From Martinezella hainanensis (GTDB lineage: Bacteria > Pseudomonadota > Alphaproteobacteria > Rhizobiales > Rhizobiaceae), in NCBI RefSeq assembly GCF_900094555.1, contig NZ_FMAC01000011.1, positions 62,001-126,000 on the forward strand: a stretch of 64,000 nt of DNA, written 5' to 3'. Shown piece by piece: positions 54,306 through 61,934 of this stretch. The notes below the pieces were generated by a model that saw only the letters and a list, made by a program, of their open reading frames with translations, was not told the DNA's origin and searched no databases. A program made the position numbers and the translations under genes. The first letter of the stretch is position 1; every line of letters starts with the position of its first letter.

Positions 54306-55245
54306 ACTGGATCCTCTTGTCGAGCCATGCGTAAAGAATGTCGGCGGCGAAATTGACGATGGAATAGGTTGCCGCCATGAGCAGCACGCCGGCCTGGATT
54401 GCCGGTAGGTCGCGCGTCTGGATCGCGACAATCAATTGCCTGCCGATGCCGGGAAGGGCGAAGATTTCCTCGACGACGATGATGCCACCAAGCAGATAGC
54501 CGACATCGAGCGCGACGACGGTGATTGTTGGCAGCAGGGCGTTGCGCAACGCATGACCGAACAGCACCCTTGACGTGGAAAGACCCTTGAGCCGCGCCGC
54601 ACGGATGTAGTCGGTATGCAGCACGTCGACGAGTTCGGAACGCACCATGCGGGAGACATGCGCGATGAGGATGATCGACACCACGCAGACCGGCAATATC
54701 AAGTGGGCAAGACCGTCGAGAAAGTTCTCGGTCAGCGGCACATAACCGGTCGGCGGCAAAAGCTTCGCCCAATCAGCGACGAAGAGCACCGCAAGCGTCG
54801 CCGTCACGAATTCCGGCAGCGACACGCCCGCATAGGAGATAAGGCTGACGATCATGTCGGCGAGCTTGCCGCGGCGGATCGCGGCGAGGACACCGAGTGG
54901 TATCGCGAGCACGAGCATCAAGGCGATCGACAGGACAGCGAGCAGAAGCGAACGACCGAGCGCCTGGAGCATGGCCGGGCCGACAGGCTGGCCGGTGCGC
55001 AGCGACTGGCCGAAATCGCCATGCAGGATACCACCCAGCCAGTGCAGATATTGCAGCCAGACGGGATCGTTTAACCCCATCTGCTGGCGTAGCGCCTCGA
55101 GCGCCTGATCGGTGGCGTTCTCCCCAAGCATCATGACGGCGGCGTCCGCCGGCAGGACCTGGGTGATCGCGAAGACGGCGAGCGACACGATGAAGAGCGT
55201 GTAGACGATCATCAAAAGCCGCTTCAGAAGATAATTCGGTGACAA
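54298..55245 (-). CDS. Peptide-type ABC transporter permease, DppB family (second system)
   Basis: This 315-residue membrane protein has an N-terminal span (LLMIVYTLFIVSLAVFAI), VLPADAAVMML in the periplasmic lead and the conserved loop LKGLSTSRVLFGHALRNALLPTI. It ends with the WLDKRIQYD tail common in this family. The binding-protein gene lies 118 bp upstream, with a hairpin in the gap. Confidence 0.92.
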   Translation of the reverse strand: MSPNYLLKRLLMIVYTLFIVSLAVFAITQVLPADAAVMMLGENATDQALEALRQQMGLNDPVWLQYLHWLGGILHGDFGQSLRTGQPVGPAMLQALGRSLLLAVLSIALMLVLAIPLGVLAAIRRGKLADMIVSLISYAGVSLPEFVTATLAVLFVADWAKLLPPTGYVPLTENFLDGLAHLILPVCVVSIILIAHVSRMVRSELVDVLHTDYIRAARLKGLSTSRVLFGHALRNALLPTITVVALDVGYLLGGIIVVEEIFALPGIGRQLIVAIQTRDLPAIQAGVLLMAATYSIVNFAADILYAWLDKRIQYD

Positions 55246-55312
55246 GGGCCGTTCCCTGGCTTTGGAGCGACCGGTCGCGCAGACGCGCGCGCCGGTCTTC
55301 TTGCTACGGGAT

Positions 55313-55343
55313 GCGTCGCGAACGCAGTATCGTGCCGCGACGC
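55313..55343 (-). terminator. GC-rich hairpin between binding protein and DppB (second system)
   Basis: GCGTCGCG (55313-55320) pairs perfectly with CGCGACGC (55336-55343) around a 15-nt loop, about 20 bases downstream of the binding-protein stop. No T-run follows. Confidence 0.5.
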
Positions 55344-55363
55344 TTATTCAGCAGTCGGCGTCA

Positions 55364-56914
55364 TCAGCTCCGCTTTGGCGCCTTGTCCGTCAGGGAGACG
55401 TAGTCCAGGCGGAAGACGGAAGCGCGCGGATGGACCTCGAAGCCGGCAACCCAATCCCGCTTGGCGGCGAGAACATCGAAGAACACCGGGATGATGGAGG
55501 GTACTTCCTCGTTCATCAGCTTCTGCGCCGCGGCATACAGTTCCTTGCGCTTGGCTTCATCGGTGATGCCACGTGCCTCATTGACGACCTTATCGAAGGC
55601 GGCGTTGTTCCAGCGCGTTTCATTCCAGGCTGCATCGGAGGTGTAGAGCAGCTTGAAGATTGCGTCGGCCGTCGGCTGCATGTTGTAGAAACCAACATAG
55701 AAGCTGCCCTTCTTCCACACCTGTTCCAGATAGGTCGCATGCGGCATCGTCTGGACGTTGATGTTGATGCCGGCTTCCTTTGCCATCTCGCGCAAGGCGA
55801 CGGCGAGCTGGGTGCGCTGGCTCGGCTTGTCCGATGCAATCAGCGTCGCCTCGAAGCCATTCGGGTAGCCTGCCTCGGCAAGCAGCTTCTTGGCCTCGTC
55901 GATATTGGCCTGGCGCAGCGGCAGATCGGCATAGAAGCGATAGGAGGAATTAAGGGCGGTGTCGTTGCCCGGTGTGCCGAAACCCTCGGTGACGAAGTCG
56001 ACCATCGCCTGCCGGTCGACGGTCAGCGCCAGAGCACGACGCACGCGCGCATCGTTGAAAGGCTTGGTGTCGCAGCCAAAGTTGATGTTGCAGAACTGGC
56101 CTGACGGCACCCGGAGCCGATTGACGCCTTGGGCGTCCTTCATCCGCAGATATTCGGTCGGCTGCACGGTCGAAATGACGTCGATATCGCCGGCAAGCAG
56201 GGCGGAGGTCTGCGCCGAGGTATCCGGGAAAACCTGGATTTCGACGCGGTCGAGATAAGGCCGCTTCGGATCGTAATAATCAGGGTTGCGTTCGACGACG
56301 ATCAGGCGATCGGGTTCGTAGGAGACAAGTTTGAACGGGCCGGTGCCAACGGCCGTCGTCGACAGCTTCTTGAAGTCGCCGGTGGCGATGGAAGCCGGGA
56401 TGATGCGAGCGACCGTATAGGCTGTCGCCACGGGGAAGTCGGCATAGGGGGTCGAAAGCTTGAAGACGGCCGTCAATGGATCGGCTGCGGTCACATCGGC
56501 GATCGGGCCGACATTGTTGAGTGCCGGCGAAGCGTTCTTCGGGTCGAGGATTGCCTTGAAGCTCTGGACGACATCATTGGCGGTCAACGGCGATCCGTCA
56601 TGGAACTTGACGCCGCTGCGAAGCTTGAACGTCCATTCCGTCAGCGCATCGTTGGAACTCCAGCTTTCCGCCAGATCGGGTTCAACCGACATATCGACCT
56701 TCAGCCGGGTCAGATTGCTGTAGAGCAGCTCGGTAACCATATATTCCGGATTGACGCGCGTCAGCAGCGGATGGATCACGCTTGCAGCCTGATCGACGGA
56801 AATGCGCAAGGTGCCGCCCTTGGCTGGAGCAGCGGCTTGCGCAAAGCCGATGGCGGGCATTGCCAGGATGGCGGCGGTACTCGCCAGGAAATGACGTCGG
56901 TTCAGCTTCAGCAT
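55364..56914 (-). CDS. Peptide-type ABC transporter substrate-binding protein, family 5 (second system)
   Basis: This 516-residue periplasmic protein has a short twin-arginine signal (NRRHFLAST at 5-13, then ILAMPAIGFAQA with cleavage near AQA-AAP). The family 5 core is WTFKLRSGVKFHDGSPLTANDVVQSFK. The gene lies 12 bp after an M20 hydrolase gene and is followed by DppB, DppC and the fused ATPase. Flanking M20 and M24 hydrolases suggest an acylated or amide-linked ligand that is split after import. The ligand cannot be named. Confidence 0.9.
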   Translation of the reverse strand: MLKLNRRHFLASTAAILAMPAIGFAQAAAPAKGGTLRISVDQAASVIHPLLTRVNPEYMVTELLYSNLTRLKVDMSVEPDLAESWSSNDALTEWTFKLRSGVKFHDGSPLTANDVVQSFKAILDPKNASPALNNVGPIADVTAADPLTAVFKLSTPYADFPVATAYTVARIIPASIATGDFKKLSTTAVGTGPFKLVSYEPDRLIVVERNPDYYDPKRPYLDRVEIQVFPDTSAQTSALLAGDIDVISTVQPTEYLRMKDAQGVNRLRVPSGQFCNINFGCDTKPFNDARVRRALALTVDRQAMVDFVTEGFGTPGNDTALNSSYRFYADLPLRQANIDEAKKLLAEAGYPNGFEATLIASDKPSQRTQLAVALREMAKEAGININVQTMPHATYLEQVWKKGSFYVGFYNMQPTADAIFKLLYTSDAAWNETRWNNAAFDKVVNEARGITDEAKRKELYAAAQKLMNEEVPSIIPVFFDVLAAKRDWVAGFEVHPRASVFRLDYVSLTDKAPKRS

Positions 56915-56926
56915 TACAGTGTTCCC

Positions 56927-58249
56927 TTATTTTGATGGTGCGTGTTCTGGAATGAGGTCGCTCGCAAAGTCGCGGGCTAGATAGGCAAGGATGCTTTGCG
57001 CCAGCGCGACGATATCCGTGGTCGTCGTATGTTCCTCGGGACTGTGGATGCAGCTCTCCGGGCGCCCAAGTCCGCCAAGCAGAACTTCCTGCATGACGCC
57101 CGTCTGCTGCACGTAGCCGAAGTCCGAGCAGCTTGCGGCACCCCATTTGCTGAAGTCGGAATCCTGATAACCGAAGCCGAGACTGAGAGCCTTCTGCCAG
57201 CGCGGCCAATGCGGACCGTCCGGATCCGAGGTCGGGATGAGGTGACCGACGAGGTCGATCTCCACATGCAGCTCCGGCGATTTCGCCATGACGGCGCGGA
57301 CTAGCTCTTCGATCTCAGCCCTTGCCGCTTCGTAACTCTCCTCAGGCGCATAACGGCGGCTGACGAGGATCTTCAGCTCCGCGGGAACCTGCCCGCCGGA
57401 CGTGCCGCCATTGACGGCCGAAATGGAAAGTTGCGGCCGCAGCGGTCCGCTCGCATGCGGCGGCGCCGGCAAGGCGGATGCGAAGGCGGCCACCTTCGGC
57501 TTCAAGGCATGAAGGGCATTCAGAAGAGGAAGGGCGCCGTCGATGGCATTAATGCCGGAACCGGTGCGGTTGCCTTCGCCTGCGTGGACCGCGTGACCGC
57601 GAACGGTGATCTGAAGATTGAAGACGCCGAAACAGCCCGCCCAGATGCGCGGCGCCGCCGAGCCGTTGAAATTGACGATATGTCCCTTGAGCATGTCCTG
57701 CTCGGCAAGGTAACGAATCCCGGGATAGAGGCCGCCTTCCTCATCGGTGCAAAGAAGCAGCATCGGATCGTAGGCGAGCTCGACACCGCAGGCGTCGGCG
57801 GCACGCAACGCCAGTAGCGTTGCCGCGATGGTACCTTTCATGTCCGCAGCGCCAAGCCCGAAGAGGCGTTCGCCTTCGCGGCGCAGACATAGCGGATCCT
57901 GTTGCCAACCGGGAGCGGCCGGAACCGTGTCAACGTGATAGTAAAGCCCGCAGACCGGCTTGATCCCGGATCGCTCGGCAATGAGATTGATGCGCGGCCC
58001 CTGCGCGGGGCCATTCCTGACCTGCCACAATTCCTCCGGCAGGATCACCTGCCGGCAATGGAAACCCATGGGTTCGAGCAGCCTCGACATCAGCTCCGCA
58101 AATGCCGGATAGCCGTCTCCCGGCGGAAAAGAGGTGTCGATCGCGATCATGCGCGCGAGATCGCCGACGGCGCTTTCGACGTTCTCTTCAATGATCCTCA
58201 AGGCGCTTGCAAATGGCTCCCCGAAAGATGACAAGACTTGATCGCGCAT
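56927..58249 (-). CDS. M20-family hydrolase (ArgE/DapE-like)
   Basis: This 440-residue protein has H105/D107 in YYHVDTVP, D136 in GLGAADMKG, E170/E171 in TDEEGG and a C-terminal His in SCIHSPEEH. The Glu normally found in a GEP motif after the catalytic pair is not evident; the place reads NFNGSAAP (194-200). The start at 58249 follows GAGC; an in-frame alternative at 58297 is less likely. It is the first gene of the second peptide-type ABC operon and is divergent from a HutC-type GntR regulator. It probably deacylates the imported compound. Confidence 0.83.
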   Translation of the reverse strand: MRDQVLSSFGEPFASALRIIEENVESAVGDLARMIAIDTSFPPGDGYPAFAELMSRLLEPMGFHCRQVILPEELWQVRNGPAQGPRINLIAERSGIKPVCGLYYHVDTVPAAPGWQQDPLCLRREGERLFGLGAADMKGTIAATLLALRAADACGVELAYDPMLLLCTDEEGGLYPGIRYLAEQDMLKGHIVNFNGSAAPRIWAGCFGVFNLQITVRGHAVHAGEGNRTGSGINAIDGALPLLNALHALKPKVAAFASALPAPPHASGPLRPQLSISAVNGGTSGGQVPAELKILVSRRYAPEESYEAARAEIEELVRAVMAKSPELHVEIDLVGHLIPTSDPDGPHWPRWQKALSLGFGYQDSDFSKWGAASCSDFGYVQQTGVMQEVLLGGLGRPESCIHSPEEHTTTTDIVALAQSILAYLARDFASDLIPEHAPSK

Positions 58250-58303
58250 GCTCGAAATCCGAAAAAAGACGCGCAGGAACACATGGAGGCTCTGCACTCG
58301 TAT

Positions 58304-58320
58304 TTATATAAACTATATAG
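58304..58320. promoter_or_regulatory. Candidate GntR/HutC operator in divergent promoter region
   Basis: Two 8-bp palindromes, TTATATAA (58304-58311) and CTATATAG (58313-58320), lie nine bases apart between the divergent M20 and GntR genes. The region is far more AT-rich than its surroundings and could also hold -10 boxes for both directions. Confidence 0.45.
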
Positions 58321-58372
58321 TAATGATGCTGCCGCTCAGGCTTTGAGTCAACTCCAAATAAGAGGCAAATAA

Positions 58373-59137
58373 TTGCGCGAAATGCCCAAATTTTCAGCAG
58401 ATGTGCCACGTGCATCAGAGCTCTCCGTTCCGCTCTACGAAGTCGTGAAGCGTCAGATCACGGAAGCGATCATGATGGGCAAATGGTCGGCCGGGACCGT
58501 GCTGCCGAGCGAGATCGCGCTGTCGCAAAAGTTTGGGGTTGCTGTCGGCACGATCAGGCGTGCCCTGCAGGACCTGACCAATGAAGGCCTGCTCAGCCGG
58601 CGGCGCAAGACGGGGACCGTGGTCACCGGTCGCACGCCGCAGCACAGTCTGCGCTTTTTCTTCCAGTATTTTCGCCTGCATGGGCTCGATGGTTCGCTGC
58701 AAAACTCGACATCCGACATTCTTTCGTTGAAACGCCGTGAGGCGAGCGAAGAGGAGCGGTTGGGACTACGGCTGGACGATGCTGCTGAAGTCATCTCAAT
58801 CCACCGGCTGCGCAGCGTCGGGGGCCATCCGGTCATGCATGAGGTGATGGCGCTTCCGGCAAGAATGCTGCCGGAATTTCCCGACAAAAGGGAGGAGATT
58901 CCTTCCCTGCTTTATCTCTTCCTTCTCGATCGCTATGGGATTCGCATTTCCGCCGTGCGGGAGCAGATTGCAGCCGATATGGCGACGGAGGAAGATTGCC
59001 GACTGTTGCAGCTGAGCATGCCCAGCGCCGTGCTGACGATTGACGAAGTGGCCTATGACCAGTCCGCGGTTCCGGTTCTCGTCGCAAAACATCGCGCGAC
59101 GACCAGAAGCCATCGCTATGTGCACGAGGTTCAATAG
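58373..59137 (+). CDS. GntR family regulator, HutC subfamily
   Basis: This 254-residue regulator has an N-terminal winged helix-turn-helix (YEVVKRQITEAIMMGKWSAGTVLPSEIALSQKFGVAVGTIRRALQDLTNEGLL) and a C-terminal UTRA ligand-binding domain ending in ATTRSHRYVHEV. A TTG at 58373 has AGAGG seven bases upstream; an ATG three codons later (58382) is the alternative. It is divergent from the M20-ABC-M20-M24 operon and is its probable regulator, with an effector drawn from the imported compound. Confidence 0.9.
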   Translation: MREMPKFSADVPRASELSVPLYEVVKRQITEAIMMGKWSAGTVLPSEIALSQKFGVAVGTIRRALQDLTNEGLLSRRRKTGTVVTGRTPQHSLRFFFQYFRLHGLDGSLQNSTSDILSLKRREASEEERLGLRLDDAAEVISIHRLRSVGGHPVMHEVMALPARMLPEFPDKREEIPSLLYLFLLDRYGIRISAVREQIAADMATEEDCRLLQLSMPSAVLTIDEVAYDQSAVPVLVAKHRATTRSHRYVHEVQ

Positions 59138-59772
59138 CAGGCAAAAAGCATAGCTCTTCGACGCCGGAAATCCGGCGATCGCACCATGTTATCTCGCTGC
59201 TGATTGTGCCTGCATTCCTGGCTGGAAAATCACCTAAGACCAGCATTCGCCGGTCGCATCTTGTCGACCGATGAGGCGAATGCGACACGTTACGCGCATC
59301 TTCCTATTCCTGGCCGACGCATTGACGCTGATGCCAGATTGCCGCGACCGCGCTCGTTCACGGCTTGAGCGTTGTGACACGCAATGCTTGGGATTTCGAG
59401 GGCACCCGCGTCGTCGTGCACCCCTGGCAAGATTGATCGGAGCGATGGCCGCCAATCGCCGGCGTCATGATCGATTCGCCCTCATCGATGGCGGTTTCGG
59501 CCTGTCGATAAGGTTCCGAGATTTGCTGCAGCGTCTTGCGGTCTCCTCTGCCTAGGTGGCAGAATAACTTCCGTTCTTCTTGTATCTCCTGCGGCTCACT
59601 CCGTGAGTTGCCCAATGATATAGAGTTAATGGTTGTAATGAAGTTTGGCTTGATTACAGCATAGCGATAGTGTGACTAGGTGCGGGGCTATGAAAATCTC
59701 GGGGCGTCCCTATGGATTTATTTTATGTTGGGAATGTGATAGCTGACATATATTAAGGCTGCGAGAGTGAGA
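59138..59772. other. Long intergenic region, no convincing gene
   Basis: This 635-bp gap holds several short open frames without recognisable content. CGCCGGA/TCCGGCG at 59162-59177 forms a small hairpin after the GntR gene and may end its transcript. From about 59560 the DNA becomes clearly AT-richer and stays so to about 60290. No tRNA-like or repeat structure was recognised. Confidence 0.5.
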
Positions 59773-59973
59773 ATGGCAGAATTCAAATTTAGTGAACCAC
59801 CTTTGGGAAGCGGTGCCGACGACATTTCAAGCGAGTGCCAACGACAATTGCAGCCTATTGTTAGTGAAATCGTTCGGGCCGCGGCTGCAGCCGGATGGAA
59901 CCAAAAAGATGTTCTTCTAGCGATGGTGGATGTCGCTTGGGACCTATATGAAAAGCGCCGAGGCGACCTCTAG
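59773..59973 (+). CDS. Small orphan protein, 66 residues
   Basis: The predicted protein is acidic at its start and helical (FKFSEPPLGSGADD, then QLQPIVSEIVRAAAAAGWNQKDVLLAMVDVAWDLYEKRRGDL). The pattern of a helix, GWNQKDVLLAMVDVAWDLYE and a basic tail looks like a real short folded protein. GAGAGTGAGA precedes the ATG at 59773; a GTG two codons earlier is also possible. I do not recognise the family. It stands alone in AT-rich DNA before an AraC regulator. Confidence 0.55.
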   Translation: MAEFKFSEPPLGSGADDISSECQRQLQPIVSEIVRAAAAAGWNQKDVLLAMVDVAWDLYEKRRGDL

Positions 59974-60286
59974 CGGTCCCAATGCTCGACAATCGGTTTT
60001 CTACTTCGACGTGAATTAAGATTTAGCCCGACGGCAACCATCTATCGAAATGCGTGGGATATATTCGTCCGCGCTAAAGATTGACGTGTTTTTTACTGCG
60101 TCATCCTTTCTTTACCATATGCATATCCCCCCTTCCAAACTCTGTAATTTATACTATTTAATCTCGCGCTATTAGCTGGCTGCAGCGTCGAGCTGACAGT
60201 GTTGGGAAACTGGGATCTCAAGCGAAGTTGAGATCGGGTCTGCTTGTTTGCATTTACAGGATTTCGTTCGGGCGGGGCGATGAAGG
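59974..60286. promoter_or_regulatory. Intergenic region upstream of AraC gene with inverted repeats
   Basis: No gene is visible in these 313 bp. GATCTCAA (60214-60221) and TTGAGATC (60228-60235) form a perfect 8-bp inverted repeat with a 6-nt centre, about 50 bp before the AraC start. ATATGCATAT at 60117-60126 is a perfect 10-bp palindrome. Either could serve autoregulation; the first could also form an mRNA hairpin. Confidence 0.4.
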
Positions 60287-61171
60287 ATGAACTATGCGGG
60301 TGAGGTTCGGGAACGGGCCGATCGATATGTATTTGATATAATTCCTGAAAATGCAGGCCCAAGGAAGGCCACCATGCGCGGGAGCGTTATCAGCTCCGTT
60401 CGCAATCCTGGCTCACAGACATTCCTGGCAAAGGAACACGCTGTGGGGATCGTGTTGGCGCCTGCACGCAAGCTGAGAGCCTCTCTCGGTAGCGACAGAA
60501 TCACGGAATATGATGCGCCCATCGGCTGCATCGCGGTTAATCCCGCGGGCGTGGACAGCAGTCTTGCCTGGTCGGAAACCAGGAAGAATCTTGTCGTCGC
60601 GATTCCACCCCAAATTCTGTCCGAGCTGGCGCTGCAGGAATTTGATCTTGCCAATGTAGAACTCGAGCCTCCACCATTTGGCACAGTCGATCTTATCGCC
60701 CTCGGCATTGCGCAGAGGATTTCTGTCGAATTAACCGGGAAAGCAACTCCGAATGAACTCTATCTGGATTCATTGGTTACGTTGTTCAGTACACATCTTC
60801 TCCGCACCTATGCAAACAATATGAGACAGATTCCGTCGCCCAGGGGAGGGCTCTCCGCCAAAAGCGCTCGACGCGTGGAAGAGTATCTTCGCGAGCATTT
60901 CACCGAGAAGGTTCACGTCGCTGAACTTGCGGCGGTCGCTGGCATTTCGCCCAACCATTTCATCGTGAGGTTCGCCAAGACCTTTGGCATGCCTCCACAC
61001 CGGTATCTGATAAATCTGCGCCTGGATCTTGCGGAAAAATTGCTCGCCGAAGGCGAAATCGCGATTGCGGAAATTGCCTATATGGCAGGGTTTTCGGATC
61101 AAAGCCATTTGGCGACCACGATGAAGAGATACCGGGGACGGACGCCGACAGAGCTTCGATATATGCGATAA
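60287..61171 (+). CDS. AraC family transcriptional regulator
   Basis: This 294-residue regulator has a C-terminal AraC domain (about 190-294) with both helix-turn-helix units: VAELAAVAGISPNHFIVRFAKTFGMPPHRYL and IAEIAYMAGFSDQSHLATTMKRYRGRTPTELR. The N-terminal about 180 residues resemble the cupin-like sensing domain of short AraC activators but without a clear ligand motif. The ATG at 60287 is the first in frame. It lies upstream of, and on the same strand as, the small-protein/adhesin unit; a pair of 21-bp-spaced sites precedes that unit, so it may activate the adhesin. Confidence 0.88.
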   Translation: MNYAGEVRERADRYVFDIIPENAGPRKATMRGSVISSVRNPGSQTFLAKEHAVGIVLAPARKLRASLGSDRITEYDAPIGCIAVNPAGVDSSLAWSETRKNLVVAIPPQILSELALQEFDLANVELEPPPFGTVDLIALGIAQRISVELTGKATPNELYLDSLVTLFSTHLLRTYANNMRQIPSPRGGLSAKSARRVEEYLREHFTEKVHVAELAAVAGISPNHFIVRFAKTFGMPPHRYLINLRLDLAEKLLAEGEIAIAEIAYMAGFSDQSHLATTMKRYRGRTPTELRYMR

Positions 61172-61493
61172 CCGCACGAGTTTGAACGCAAGCCTGCGCC
61201 CATCGCAAGCCGCCTCGACTATTCCCAAACCCAATATTTTCCGCATGCCGGCCGCGAGGTGTATGGCGGAGATGGAGCGTTTTCTGCACATGCGGCAGAA
61301 GAGATTTTTCGGAATGGAAAGAAGCGCTTGCTGCCGATCGTCCAACGGTTCGCCTCCTCATGCGGAACAGCCTTAGGTTAAGTGTGGCAAAGTGGCTACA
61401 CCTGCAACCGGCTAAGCAAAAAACCGTAGTTTTCTAAAAAAAATCCGGAATTTTCTAAAATACGGTTGCACTGAAATAAGGCCATGTTCCCGA
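61172..61493. promoter_or_regulatory. Promoter region of the adhesin unit with 21-bp-spaced direct repeats
   Basis: These 322 bp hold no convincing gene. The last 110 bp are AT-rich. TTTTCTAAAA occurs at 61430-61439 and at 61451-61460, exactly 21 bp apart, that is two helical turns on the same face, as AraC-family dimers or two-domain monomers prefer. GTGTGGC/GCTACAC (61383-61402) forms a weak hairpin upstream. Confidence 0.5.
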
Positions 61494-61934
61494 ATGGTAA
61501 TCATCCGGTGCTACATGGACATTCAATTCCCTGAATTTGAAATCTTTGCTCCGAAAATCGAGGTAGCCTGGACTGCCTTACAAGAACGATATGCCAGCCG
61601 TCTGACCGGCGCGGAAGTTGATTATCTATTTGCCTGCCTTGTCTTCGGTTTGACCTCCCCGGCCTATGGGGAAGGGGAACCATTCTTTCATTTCGATGTC
61701 TGCCGCGCCTTGGTGGCGATGAAGCTTCCTCCCGATCGGGCCGACGCTGCATTGTATTCCGTTCCGGTGTCGACGCAGCCATGGGTCGACACCGTCCGCG
61801 AGCAGCTCGAAAGCCAGGCCGCAAAAATGGGTCGCGCGCTTCAGGAGGCGCACAATTTCAACGACGACGCAGCCGCAGATGCGGGTTCACGCGTGCTTAG
61901 TCGTCCAGATAGCAGCGAGGAGAAAGCAGCATGA
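61494..61934 (+). CDS. Small protein of unknown function translationally coupled to the adhesin
   Basis: This is a predicted 146-residue soluble protein (139 if the ATG at 61515 is used, giving MDIQFPEFEIF). No signal peptide or membrane segment is present. The middle is well structured in appearance (VAWTALQERYASRLTGAEVDYLFACLVFGL and DVCRALVAMKLPPDRADAALYSVPVSTQPWVDTVREQLES), with a disordered acidic tail. I do not recognise the family. Its TGA overlaps the ATG of the YadA-like adhesin by 4 bp (ATGA), so the two are made together. It might be a cytosolic factor for adhesin synthesis or export, which is inference from position only. Confidence 0.7.
   Translation: MVIIRCYMDIQFPEFEIFAPKIEVAWTALQERYASRLTGAEVDYLFACLVFGLTSPAYGEGEPFFHFDVCRALVAMKLPPDRADAALYSVPVSTQPWVDTVREQLESQAAKMGRALQEAHNFNDDAAADAGSRVLSRPDSSEEKAA

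Noticed and set aside
59271..59555. 94-codon frame in the long intergenic region
   Set aside because: Arg-rich, no ribosome-binding site, no recognisable fold pattern; competing frame on the other strand of similar length.
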